Positions 33,496 to 42,067 of a stretch of DNA of 64,000 bases are shown here, piece after piece (the first letter of the stretch is position 1; each line of letters begins with the position of its first letter). The notes below the pieces were generated by a model, which saw only the letters and a list, made by a program, of their open reading frames with translations, was not told the origin of the DNA and ran no database searches. The stretch covers positions 117,901 to 181,900 of the forward strand of contig NZ_JAIWPE010000053.1 in the NCBI RefSeq assembly GCF_021028955.1, read 5' to 3'. The position numbers and the translations under genes are program-made. The DNA is from Salipaludibacillus sp. CUR1. Lineage in GTDB: Bacteria > Bacillota > Bacilli > Bacillales > Salisediminibacteriaceae.

Positions 33496-34374
33496 ATGGA
33501 TCTCATTTTTGAGGAAAAATATTTAGCTTCCCTGTACTCCCGTGATCAGCAAGGAAGAATGAGGCATATTGAAAAACTGGCGGCCAATGAAAAAGCGTAT
33601 GAGAGCAGCCATAAAGAGCTCCCTAAGTCTATCAGTCTTGTAAGAGATAAACTGCAGATTCATAAAGATGAAAATATCCTCACTTTACTTACGTTTGCCA
33701 CATTAAACAAAGGAGAAGGCGAATTATGGAATAAACTTTTAAACCAGACTTTTCAAACAGAGTGGGAGGACTCCGGTAAAAATTTCGAATTAAAACTTGA
33801 AAAAGCTGTGTCGTCTACTAAAGAGATTTTAATGGTACTTAAAAAAGAAGCTGCAGAGCACCCGGTAAAATATGCCCGGGAGATTAGTAAAAAAGATAAA
33901 CCTATCGAAGGGGCAACGAACTTCGATGCTGTGCTTTGTACCGGTCCAAAGAAAGTATTTTTTGAAGCTAAATTTACCGCAGACATTTCCAGTGATACGG
34001 CCCACTGTACAAACAGAAACCAGATTGCCCGGTGCATTGATGTAGGCTTAGCGGAGGTTGACAATATTGTTGAAGACTTTTACTTTGTTCTTGTCACCCC
34101 GTCTCGGTACAAAAAATATCCAGGGGAACGGTTTTATTATTTTAAGATGCATCAATATATGAATGATCCTGCGGCGCTTGCGTTCGATATTCCGCGTCTT
34201 TCTGAGAGTAACGGCCATCCGGTAAACGACGAGTACTTGGAGAAACTTACGAAGCGAATCTCGTGGATTACCTGGGAGGAGTGTTTGGAATTAGTGTTAA
34301 AAGATCAGTTTATTACTGATGAACAGAGAGAAAAATTAAAGAAATTTTATGAAGACCGAAAGCTCTGTCTTTAA
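33496..34374 (+). CDS. PD-(D/E)XK nuclease-like protein, unknown function
   Basis: A 292-residue protein. About residues 140-190 show a restriction-endonuclease-like core: ATNFDAVLCTGPKKVFFEAK gives an Asp on one strand and E-A-K on the next, then HCTNRNQIARCIDVGL. RNQI/R-x-ID-x-G also occurs in PD-(D/E)XK proteins I recall. N-terminal 120 residues are helical, and the C-terminal WITWEECLELVLKDQFITDE is helical too. Start at 33496 is 4 bp after the partner gene. No methylase is nearby. A defence or repair nuclease is a hypothesis. Confidence 0.7.
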   Translation: MDLIFEEKYLASLYSRDQQGRMRHIEKLAANEKAYESSHKELPKSISLVRDKLQIHKDENILTLLTFATLNKGEGELWNKLLNQTFQTEWEDSGKNFELKLEKAVSSTKEILMVLKKEAAEHPVKYAREISKKDKPIEGATNFDAVLCTGPKKVFFEAKFTADISSDTAHCTNRNQIARCIDVGLAEVDNIVEDFYFVLVTPSRYKKYPGERFYYFKMHQYMNDPAALAFDIPRLSESNGHPVNDEYLEKLTKRISWITWEECLELVLKDQFITDEQREKLKKFYEDRKLCL

Positions 34375-34529
34375 TTTAAAGTTTTAATAGATAGGTAAAA
34401 CCTTCACTTCTAAATGATTGTCAGTATTTAGTCACTTTCTTAAAACTGTATTGAAAGGAATAGGAAGTGAAATACTTTATAATAGAAGTAAGAGAGGGAA
34501 TTTTTACAAAAACAGAGGGGGTTGGTTCA

Positions 34530-34991
34530 ATGTATGCAAAAGATATTATGACTGAAGATGTGATCGCAGTTGATGTTGACAGTACAGTCGAACAATGCGC
34601 CAAACTGCTTTATGAAAATAATTTAAGCGGAGTACCTGTGATTGATGTTAATGATCAGCTTGTGGGCATTGTAACCGAAGGCGACTTAATTAAGCGAGCG
34701 TCTCATATTAAGTCACCGGCCGTTCTGGAGCTGCTCGGCGGTTTGATTTACCTTGATAATCCCAATAAATTTATGGATGAATTAAAGCGGGCGATGTCAG
34801 AAAGGGTAGGGGACATGATGACTAAAGACGTCATTACCATAAAGCCTGATGACACGATTGAACGTACCGCGACGATCATGGTGGAAAAGAAAATTAAAAG
34901 ACTTCCAGTGGTTAAATCCGATGGGAAGTTAGCCGGCATTGTCTCCCGTCGCGATATTATGAACCATCTTTATTCCACAGCTGAAGATTAA
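34530..34991 (+). CDS. CBS-domain pair protein
   Basis: A 153-residue protein made of two CBS domains: MTEDVIAVDVDSTVEQCAKL ... LSGVPVIDVNDQLVGIVTEGDL and MTKDVITIKPDDTIERTATI ... KIKRLPVVKSDGKLAGIVSR. It should bind adenosyl nucleotides and report on energy or c-di-AMP state. The ATG at 34530 follows GAGGGGG; an earlier in-frame ATG has no such site. No fused effector. Confidence 0.9.
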   Translation: MYAKDIMTEDVIAVDVDSTVEQCAKLLYENNLSGVPVIDVNDQLVGIVTEGDLIKRASHIKSPAVLELLGGLIYLDNPNKFMDELKRAMSERVGDMMTKDVITIKPDDTIERTATIMVEKKIKRLPVVKSDGKLAGIVSRRDIMNHLYSTAED

Positions 34992-35012
34992 TGTGTTAAA
35001 CCAACATAAATC

Positions 35013-35045
35013 GAAGCCGCCTGTTTGATGCAGGCGGCTTCTTTA
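35013..35045 (+). terminator. Terminator of the CBS gene
   Basis: GAAGCCGCCTG pairs with CAGGCGGCTTC, then TTTAATT. Confidence 0.88.
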
Positions 35046-35197
35046 ATTATAGGCATAATAACGGCAATCCAGACCACTTTCATAAGCACATTTCCGCCCT
35101 GCTGGCGCAATACCTCCCGCGAGTTTTCAATACACCAAGGGGGCAAGCTTTATTCACCTTTGAAAAGCCATCATTCGATGTGAGGTCATTTTCACTC

Positions 35198-36121
35198 TTA
35201 GCGCCAACTCCCGGACTCTGCGCCTTTTTTAACATTCACATCCACCGGCGGCGCATTGACTAATTCGAAGGTAGCGGAAGCAAGCTGGACTTTATCCGAA
35301 TTTTTTTCAATTTCATTAAGGATATTCGTAAAAAGGATATCCTGCGTTCCTCTTCTTTTTTTATATTCAACGATATAGCGTAAAGTAAATTCTACCCAGT
35401 TGTCGTTAACGGAGAGGGTAATCATAGGGTCAGTGGTCGCGTCTTCAATAAGGAACTTCCTTACCATTGAATTCCAATGTGCCTTCGTTTGCTCACTGTT
35501 GTCGACCAGGTTGTCATCAGCTACTTGACGAATGAGTTCACGTGTAAACTCGTAGTCACTTCCGAATTTGACAGGGAGGGTTATTTCATCCCATAAAAAA
35601 GGAAAATCAGTGGAGTAATTGTAAACTGGCTGAGTAAAAACAAAGCTGTTCGCTATTTTAACAATTCTTCCGCTGTATAAATCGGCGTTAACCCACTCGC
35701 CGGTTTCCATAATTGTCGTTCTTAGAACCCCAAGGTCAATGACATCACCCGTCACCCCGCCAAGCTGGACTCTATCACCTGTTTTAAACATTCCGCCAAC
35801 AAGGACAGTCAGCCAGCCGGCAATACTTGCGATCACTTCCCGCAGAGAGAAGGCGATACCGGCACTTGCCACACCTAGAATGACGGTAATGCCCCCAAGC
35901 ATGTCACTGTACAAGATGGCAAGAAAGACGGCTGCAAGCACAACACCGAAAATATTGACAGCTTTTCTCGTTTTATACCAGTTACTATGATCTTTAACGT
36001 AACGGTGAAGACTTTTTCTCATCACCCTGACTAAAAGAGTGATGAGGAGCACACCAACTAAGGCGATGAAGAGCTGATAGAGAACTGTATTTGCCATTAT
36101 AAAATCTGTTAAATCATTCAT
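35198..36121 (-). CDS. MscS-family mechanosensitive channel
   Basis: A 307-residue small-conductance channel. Two helices lead to the pore helix region VILGVASAGIAFSLREVIAS, then the beta domain signature FKTGDRVQLGGVTGDVIDLG and a cytoplasmic vestibule of about 130 residues. These channels release solutes upon hypo-osmotic shock. AAAAGGGAG precedes the ATG. The pore helix has an Arg/Glu pair (LREV) where MscS has small residues, as in MscS relatives of other subgroups. Confidence 0.9.
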   Translation of the reverse strand: MNDLTDFIMANTVLYQLFIALVGVLLITLLVRVMRKSLHRYVKDHSNWYKTRKAVNIFGVVLAAVFLAILYSDMLGGITVILGVASAGIAFSLREVIASIAGWLTVLVGGMFKTGDRVQLGGVTGDVIDLGVLRTTIMETGEWVNADLYSGRIVKIANSFVFTQPVYNYSTDFPFLWDEITLPVKFGSDYEFTRELIRQVADDNLVDNSEQTKAHWNSMVRKFLIEDATTDPMITLSVNDNWVEFTLRYIVEYKKRRGTQDILFTNILNEIEKNSDKVQLASATFELVNAPPVDVNVKKGAESGSWR

Positions 36122-36224
36122 ATTAGTACTCCCTTTTAATGGTTATTATTGAAGCACATACCCTTTTTAAAGGAGTGTCTAACCAGGTTGGGGAGCAGGG
36201 GTGTACGGGGGATTCGCATCAGCA

Positions 36225-36262
36225 AAAAGGAGGGTGGGCCGGTCATGCCGGATCCACCCTCC
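36225..36262 (-). terminator. Terminator of the small-protein array
   Basis: GGAGGGTGG pairs with CCACCCTCC with an inner CCGG pair; five T follow on the minus strand. Confidence 0.85.
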
Positions 36263-36269
36263 TGATCTA

Positions 36270-36404
36270 TTAGTAATTCATATATTTAGTCTTGGCTTCG
36301 TCAAGGCGCCGCTGGATTCGCTGGAGATGCAGCTCTTCACGTAAGCGGTCTTCCTCAGGACGTTTAACGATTGATATTGTAAAAAATAAAATATTGAGTT
36401 TCAT
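36270..36404 (-). CDS. YrzI-family small protein, copy B
   Basis: A 44-residue protein (MKLNILFFTISIVKRPEE start, KTKYMNY end). M-x-LN-x-LFFTI-x-I-x-KR and a charged helical tail match the YrzI family, known as tandem small hypothetical proteins in Bacillus. GGAAGGTGA precedes the ATG. It is the last of several short frames on this strand and is followed by a terminator. Confidence 0.7.
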   Translation of the reverse strand: MKLNILFFTISIVKRPEEDRLREELHLQRIQRRLDEAKTKYMNY

Positions 36405-36441
36405 TATTGTTTCACCTTCCGTATGTTAATCGATTTTTTCG

Positions 36442-36638
36442 CTAAGCGCTATCCTTCTCCAAATTTAACCATGCCATAAACTTCATTCGCTTAATCATCA
36501 TCCATCATCCTTTCCTCGTTTTTTTTTTGTTAAGAAGTGTGACTCCGGTTTTCATCTTATGCACCTCTTGCTGAAAATAACACTTAATTTAAAAATTTTT
36601 CTTTCAGTAAAAAGAGACTCTCATTTGGCGGTTAACAC
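36442..36638 (-). other. Run of mini-ORFs between the two YrzI-like genes
   Basis: Three very short frames each follow a ribosome-binding-like site: 36621-36638 (GTG start, 5 residues), 36505-36555 (16 residues, MKTGVTLLNKKKTRKG) and 36442-36498 (18 residues, MIKRMKFMAWLNLEKDSA). They may be translated peptides or decayed YrzI copies. Confidence 0.35.
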
Positions 36639-36671
36639 TTTTATGACCTCCTTCTTCAGCATTTTTAAAAG

Positions 36672-36809
36672 TTAGAAGCGCGACAAGTACGTCATTTTGC
36701 TGAGAAACCATTCTTCTTCAGACGTGTGCTGATGTCTTTGATGTTTGGTCGGTTTCGGTTTTTGTCTTTTTTGTATTGTAATAGTGTAAGTGAAAATTGG
36801 GACAGTCAA
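36672..36809 (-). CDS. YrzI-like small protein, copy A
   Basis: A 45-residue protein starting MTVPIFTYTITIQKRQKPK. The IFTYTITIQKR block matches the YrzI opening; the middle is rich in Lys, His and Pro. The TTG start at 36809 has a full AAAGGAGGTGA ribosome site. It heads the short array. Unknown function. Confidence 0.62.
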   Translation of the reverse strand: MTVPIFTYTITIQKRQKPKPTKHQRHQHTSEEEWFLSKMTYLSRF

Positions 36810-36843
36810 GTTCTCACCTCCTTTTGGAAAAAAGTATTTATAT

Positions 36844-36908
36844 AAAAGGGCGGGTTAACGCCCTTTTACACCTATGCAAAAAAGCCGCAGGAAAGTCCTG
36901 CGGCTTTT
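36844..36908. terminator. Two successive hairpins
   Basis: AAAAGGGCG/CGCCCTTTT at 36844-36867 and AAAAGCCGCAGG/CCTGCGGCTTTT at 36880-36908. The A and T flanks make both usable as terminators in either direction. Confidence 0.7.
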
Positions 36909-37292
36909 AAATATATCCTGAAGGCGCTGCATTAGTGCAAATACACCCGCATATCAGAATCTGTAATAAAAAACACAAGTCATTCCTGTGATCGACTTGT
37001 GCAGTAAACTTTTGAAAGACATTCTAAAAAATGCGCATAGTTACAACATTCAGCTCTCTGCTGAGGTCGACCGGGAAGAAATATTAAATTTGATGGCGTA
37101 TACATGTGCTTTTTTCATTAGACTCGACCTCGCTTTCAGAATTTTTTAATTTCGAGTTAATTGTATATTAAGTCCTGAATAAAAGGAAGCCCAATTTACC
37201 TTTTTGAGATTTTTACATGATTCCCTTGGCCCAGTCGACAATAGTCTTCATCATTCGCATGAGCCCTTAGCACTGCACCACGTTACAGCAGC
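36909..37292. other. Intergenic stretch without a gene
   Basis: It contains a hairpin CACAAGTC/GACTTGTG (36974-37001) and distant arms GAGGTCGA (37064) and TCGACCTC (37124). No coding frame of note. Confidence 0.4.
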
Positions 37293-37347
37293 GGGGGTCT
37301 GTCCCCTCGCGCAGTAATGCGTCACCGCGCGAGGGGACAGACCCCCC
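37293..37347. repeat. GGGGTCTGTCCCC palindromic repeat, copy 3
   Basis: GGGGGTCTGTCCCCTCGCGC is inverted as GCGCGAGGGGACAGACCCCCC. The inner part is TCGCGC instead of CAGCGC, matched by a compensating change on the other arm. Confidence 0.88.
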
Positions 37348-37438
37348 ATTAAATTCCAAAAAAGTAGTGGTAATGTCGTATGTCCCGTATTATAATAGTT
37401 AATACAGTTAGAAGGGAATAAATGGAAAGGGGATTGTT

Positions 37439-37816
37439 ATGTTTAAGGTGGATACGCGGAGTCGGGTGGCTATTTATGAGCAGCTGATTGAACAGTTAAA
37501 AACGATGATGATTCGTAACGTGCTTCAAGAAGATGAAAAGCTGCCGTCGGTCAGGAGTCTCGCACAGGAATTGACGGTTAATCCAAATACAATTCAAAAA
37601 GCGTACCGCGAATTGGAGAGTGAAGGGTATATTTATACGATCCCTGGAAAAGGAAGCTTTGTTTCTCCTTTAGAAATAAATTCAAATAAGGATAAACTTA
37701 ATTCCCTCCGGCAGGATATCGAGAAAACGATAAACGAATTTTTGTTTTTAGGAGGCAGTAAAGAGGAGCTCATTCAATGGTTAAACACTATAGAAGAGAA
37801 AGAACAGGGGGAGTGA
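37439..37816 (+). CDS. GntR-family regulator, YtrA type
   Basis: A 125-residue regulator. The winged helix is at residues 10-75 (YEQLIEQLKTMMIRNVLQED, KLPSVRSLAQELTVNPNTIQ, GYIYTIPGKGSFV) with a short C-terminal dimer helix and no effector domain, as in YtrA. GGAAAGGGGA precedes the ATG. Its stop overlaps the start region of the ABC ATPase gene, so it likely represses its own ABC operon. Confidence 0.9.
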   Translation: MFKVDTRSRVAIYEQLIEQLKTMMIRNVLQEDEKLPSVRSLAQELTVNPNTIQKAYRELESEGYIYTIPGKGSFVSPLEINSNKDKLNSLRQDIEKTINEFLFLGGSKEELIQWLNTIEEKEQGE

Positions 37817-37818
37817 AA

Positions 37819-38724
37819 GTGATTATAGCCGAAACAGTAAATAAACAATTCGACGATCTCCAGGCTGTCCGCAATTTATCACTAACCGTCCGCAAAGGAT
37901 CTATTTACGGATTGCTCGGATCAAATGGCGCGGGTAAATCAACATTTTTAAAAATAATCGCCGGCGTCTACAAGCCAGACAACGGGAAAGTGACTGTCAA
38001 TGGCATGGGCGTTTATGAAAGTCCGGATACAAAACAAACCGTTCTCTTTATTTCTGATCATCCTTACTTTTTTCATTTAGCTTCCCTGCACGATATGGCA
38101 AAGTTCTACTCAGGTGTCTACGAGCGGTGGAATGAAAAAAGGTACAATCAGCTGGTAAAGCATTTCAGAATGGACCAAAAGAAACGGTTAAACCGATTAT
38201 CGAAAGGAATGCAGCGTCAGGCTGCCTTTATTCTCACCTTGTCTGCCATGCCTGATGTGATGATTCTTGATGAACCTTTTGACGGTTTGGACCCCGTCAT
38301 TCGCCAGCAAATGAAAAACCTGATTATGCAGGATGTGGCAGAGCGTGAACTGACCCTTATTGTATCGTCGCATAACCTTCGGGAAATGGAGGATTTTTGT
38401 GATTATGTCGGGATTCTTCATGAAGGTTCACTGCTGTTTGAGAGAGATATCGACGAGCTTCGAAGTGATGTTCATAAATTACAGCTCGCTTTTACAAGCG
38501 TTCCCGAAAAGGGTCAGTTTGTTAAAGACTTGGATGTGCTCCATTACGAAGTAAAAGGGAGTATGATGTTTTTAATTGTAAGAGGGGAAAAAGACGACAT
38601 TCTCTCAAAGGTTAAGAAATTCCAACCCGCCGTCGTTGACCTCCTTCCGCTGACACTGGAAGAAATCTTTATTTATGAGTTGGGAGGGGCCGGCTATGAA
38701 ATCAATAATCTCATTGTGGAATAA
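37819..38724 (+). CDS. ABC transporter ATP-binding protein, YtrB type
   Basis: A 301-residue ABC ATPase. Walker A is GLLGSNGAGKST, the signature loop is LSKGMQRQ, Walker B VMILDEPFDGLDP, and the switch His is SSHNLREM. A 75-residue C-terminal extension follows. The GTG at 37819 follows GGGGGA and gives MIIAETVNK; an upstream in-frame Met overlaps the regulator gene. It pairs with the next permease. Confidence 0.9.
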   Translation: MIIAETVNKQFDDLQAVRNLSLTVRKGSIYGLLGSNGAGKSTFLKIIAGVYKPDNGKVTVNGMGVYESPDTKQTVLFISDHPYFFHLASLHDMAKFYSGVYERWNEKRYNQLVKHFRMDQKKRLNRLSKGMQRQAAFILTLSAMPDVMILDEPFDGLDPVIRQQMKNLIMQDVAERELTLIVSSHNLREMEDFCDYVGILHEGSLLFERDIDELRSDVHKLQLAFTSVPEKGQFVKDLDVLHYEVKGSMMFLIVRGEKDDILSKVKKFQPAVVDLLPLTLEEIFIYELGGAGYEINNLIVE

Positions 38725-40663
38725 AGCATTATTCACACTCCAGTTGCGTACGGTCAGCTGGTTTAGTATCCTGCTGACGCTGCTGCTTTTTGTCATGCTG
38801 CCTGTCAGTATTCTCGTCAGGGAGATCCGTTTCGGTCCGGACGCCCACCTTCATTTTTACACAGCCGGCAGTCAACTGAACGCTCTGAGTGAATTCTCTT
38901 TTCCGTTTCAACTGTTAGTCTTCTTTATCTTCCCAGTTCTTCTCGGAATCGTACTGCTGAATTTCACAACTAAAAAAGAGGCCACTTATTTTATGCACAG
39001 CCTGCCGTTTACCCGGCAAAGCATCTTAACAAATACGTATCTGGCCGGAGCCATTGCTCTTCTGGCACCTATTGTGCTGACGGGACTTGTCCTGGGCATC
39101 CTGGTGTTTATTCTGGAACAGCCATTCTACTCATTTGTTGATGTGCTCGCCTGGACCGGACTTTCACTTATGATAGCAGCTTTATTGTTTATTTTAACGA
39201 TGGCCGTTGGCGTTATTGTGGGAAATGGGTTTCTTCACGGCGCGTTAACCTATATCGTAATTATCGTCCCTGCCCTGATCATTGTTCTGGCGCTCACTAA
39301 CCTTCAATATTTTATCTCCGGGTTAGCCTTAACGTCGTATACTGAAACACTCCTGTCCAAAGGCATCTTCTTTGCCCGGCTCATGGAATTATATAATGAA
39401 CCATTTACTGTTATTGAATATATTATTTATGCAGCAATAGCCGTGCTGCTTGTCATAGCGGCGTATGCGGCCTACATGAAACGTCCTTCAGAAGCGTCTG
39501 ATCAGGCGGTCATTTTCCCGGTTGTCCGCTCAATCTTTCTTTATGGACTCACCTTTTTTGCCATGCTGATTGGAGGTCTTTACTTTACAGAAGCCCTTCA
39601 AGGCGGGATTGCCTGGACACTGTTCGGCTATATTTTAGGCGCATTTTTCGCTTATACGGTGCTCCAGATGATTTTACAAAAAGCCATTCGGCTTTCATGG
39701 CCATGGAAAGGATTCGCCGGATATGTGGCAGCAATTATTCTGCTGATGATTCCTGTGAATATCGGTGGTGCAGCCTATGAAAACAACATTCCCGCACCTG
39801 AAGACGTATCCTCAGTAGCAATTTACAGTTCCTATTCCTATGGGTACGAAGAAGCCGGAGAGCCGCCGCGTTTAACGAGCGACTTGTCAATTGAGCAGGT
39901 GACAGAGCTGCACCGGCAGCTGAAGAACTACCAGGATGAGGAATTCTATCGCTGGAACACCCTGACGATTGATTATGCTTTGAAAGACGGCAGCTCGTTA
40001 AAAAGAGAGTACAGCCTGAGTGACTCAATTGGTAAAGAAGTCACTGAAGACCTGAGAAATAATAACGAGTTTAAACAAGCATATGACCCTGTGTTTAAAT
40101 TAAGAGACTTGGAACCTGCTTTGGCTTCAGTGTTCGGTAACTATAAAGGCCGCGAACAGAGGATTACTGATCCGGATGAACTGAATACATTAATTAGCCT
40201 GCTCGAACAAGATGCCGGCGAACAGCCTTCCCATCTTCTTATTGAATATGAGGCACGGCACATCGGTGAACTGTATTTCCAAACCTCCAAGAGACAAAAC
40301 GATGAATACATTTTCCTGACCAGCGATTATACACGGACGCTTGGCTGGCTAAAAGACAATGACTATTCCGAGTCACTCGTTATTGCTGAAAATATCCCAT
40401 CAGCCACGGTCGTGCGTGCTGCAGGAACTGAGTTCTTCAGGGAGCTGGATGACATACTGTATCACTCCGGCGGCAAACCTGAAGATCTGCCAAATTCCTT
40501 TAAGACTTCGGATAAAAATGAACTTGAAGAGCTGTTGGCAGTCAGCAGAGATTATTATGAAGGCGATTATGTCATAATTTTAGATGGCGGAAGCGATCAG
40601 TACCACTATTTAGGGTTTAATCAGGATGACGCCCCTAATTTTGTACTGGAAAAACTCGAATAG
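38696..40663 (+). CDS. ABC-2 type permease with large extracytoplasmic domain
   Basis: A 655-residue protein. Residues 1-360 have about eight to nine membrane helices in an ABC-2 arrangement, and residues about 370-655 form a soluble domain rich in acidic residues, likely outside the membrane. The ATG at 38696 follows GGGAGGGG and overlaps the ATPase gene by 29 bp. YtrABC-like systems respond to cell-wall antibiotics or acetoin in B. subtilis; which applies here is unknown. Confidence 0.83.
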   Translation: MKSIISLWNKALFTLQLRTVSWFSILLTLLLFVMLPVSILVREIRFGPDAHLHFYTAGSQLNALSEFSFPFQLLVFFIFPVLLGIVLLNFTTKKEATYFMHSLPFTRQSILTNTYLAGAIALLAPIVLTGLVLGILVFILEQPFYSFVDVLAWTGLSLMIAALLFILTMAVGVIVGNGFLHGALTYIVIIVPALIIVLALTNLQYFISGLALTSYTETLLSKGIFFARLMELYNEPFTVIEYIIYAAIAVLLVIAAYAAYMKRPSEASDQAVIFPVVRSIFLYGLTFFAMLIGGLYFTEALQGGIAWTLFGYILGAFFAYTVLQMILQKAIRLSWPWKGFAGYVAAIILLMIPVNIGGAAYENNIPAPEDVSSVAIYSSYSYGYEEAGEPPRLTSDLSIEQVTELHRQLKNYQDEEFYRWNTLTIDYALKDGSSLKREYSLSDSIGKEVTEDLRNNNEFKQAYDPVFKLRDLEPALASVFGNYKGREQRITDPDELNTLISLLEQDAGEQPSHLLIEYEARHIGELYFQTSKRQNDEYIFLTSDYTRTLGWLKDNDYSESLVIAENIPSATVVRAAGTEFFRELDDILYHSGGKPEDLPNSFKTSDKNELEELLAVSRDYYEGDYVIILDGGSDQYHYLGFNQDDAPNFVLEKLE

Positions 40664-40675
40664 ATAATTTTTAAT

Positions 40676-40716
40676 AGGATAGTTAGTCCGTTCTAAGGGC
40701 TAATTATCCTTTTTTA
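40676..40716 (+). terminator. Terminator of the ABC operon
   Basis: AGGATAGTTAGTCC pairs with GGCTAATTATCCT, then a T run. Confidence 0.88.
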
Positions 40717-40774
40717 TTGGAGTTTTTGGAAGCAAGCGCGAAGGAAATTCCGTCATGCCAGGGCAGAGGGATAT

Positions 40775-40862
40775 TTGTTGCACTTCCTCTCTAATTATTG
40801 TTGCACTTCACTTGATAATCGTTGCACTTCCCAAAATCATTGTTGCACTCGCCGATAAGTAT
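40775..40862. repeat. Array of four degenerate 21-23 bp TTGTTGCACTTC repeats
   Basis: Units start with TTGTTGCACTTC or TCGTTGCACTTC at intervals of about 20-23 bp. Together with the flanks (40717-41042) this is the only notable content between the permease and YihY genes. Confidence 0.8.
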
Positions 40863-41042
40863 TAATTAACAGCCATTCTCTCATATCTTATGTAATCCCC
40901 AGGCCCTCCCAATAGTAAGCAGAAAAATTTACCATTCGTCCACATAAAGATAACCCTCCCGTCTTTTAAAAAAACCAAAGTAAAGGTTAACCAGTGCTGA
41001 TAAAGGGGATAGAACCAAAACATCTGATGGGAGGCCAGAATA

Positions 41043-41882
41043 ATGAGAAAGATAATTTCTTACTCTAAAGCGCTAATGAAGGAAATTTCAAATGATAATG
41101 TGCCTCTTTTGGGAGCTGCCCAGGCCTATTATTATTTATTGTCTTTAATCCCAATGCTTATCTTAATCCTTTCGATTCTGCCCTATTTGAATCTGGATCC
41201 GGATCAGGCAATGGAGATGATCAGCGGCGTGATGCCGGAAGAATTGGCATCCGTTTTTGAAGACCAGATTGTCAGTATTATCACCGAGCAAAGGGGCGGC
41301 CTTTTGACAGTAGGGATCCTCGGGACACTGTGGTCCGCTTCCTCAGCTATGAATGCGTTTATGAAAGCGCAGAATCAGGCATACAATGTAGAAGAAAACC
41401 GGTCGTTTATTAAAGCGAGACTCTTGTCCATCGCCTTAACGTTAGGGATGATCCTTGCTTTGGCTGTCGCTTTGCTGCTGCCTATTTTCGGGAATGTGAT
41501 TATTAATTTTATTAATGAAATAGTGAACCTGGGAGGCGGGACAGAAATACTCTTCCAAGTGCTCCGCTGGACAGTGAGTATAGTTGTCATCGCGGCGATT
41601 TTGTCAGCACTGTATCATTTTGCCCCTAATATTAAACTTCCTTTTAAATCAGTATTGCCAGGAGCTTTGTTTGCGACAGTGGCCTGGCTCGTGACGTCAT
41701 TCGGGTTTTCGATTTATATCAGCAATTTCGGGAATTACACCGAAACCTATGGGAGCTTAGGTGGCGTAGTGATTCTGATGATTTGGTTTTTCCTTATAGG
41801 AATGATCCTTGTGATTGGCGCTGAAATCAATGCCGTACTTTACCGAAGGATAAGACCGGCAAACACAGGAAAGTCGGCATAA
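41043..41882 (+). CDS. YihY/BrkB-family membrane protein
   Basis: A 279-residue membrane protein with about six helices. GAAQAYYYLLSLIPMLI and the region LGTLWSASSAMNAFMKAQNQ are YihY (formerly RNase BN) landmarks, as is the end GGVVILMIWFFLIGMILVIG with GAEINAVLYRR. GGGAGGCC precedes the ATG. Function in bacilli is not settled; it is not a nuclease. Confidence 0.9.
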   Translation: MRKIISYSKALMKEISNDNVPLLGAAQAYYYLLSLIPMLILILSILPYLNLDPDQAMEMISGVMPEELASVFEDQIVSIITEQRGGLLTVGILGTLWSASSAMNAFMKAQNQAYNVEENRSFIKARLLSIALTLGMILALAVALLLPIFGNVIINFINEIVNLGGGTEILFQVLRWTVSIVVIAAILSALYHFAPNIKLPFKSVLPGALFATVAWLVTSFGFSIYISNFGNYTETYGSLGGVVILMIWFFLIGMILVIGAEINAVLYRRIRPANTGKSA

Positions 41883-41950
41883 ATTTTTTAAAATACCACC
41901 TTGCAATGTAAAAAGGCTGTGGTCGCCCACACTTCTTCCAGGCCTATGAA

Positions 41951-41976
41951 AGCCAGGCGCCGTCCTGGCTTTTTTC
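41951..41976 (+). terminator. Terminator after yihY
   Basis: AGCCAGG pairs with CCTGGCT and six T follow. Confidence 0.85.
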
Positions 41977-42067
41977 CTGTCTAAAGTAAATTCCAACAGG
42001 AAAAATACTCCAAAATCAAATTGATTTTTGGTATGGTAAACGTACGACAGTCGAGAGGGGATATGAA

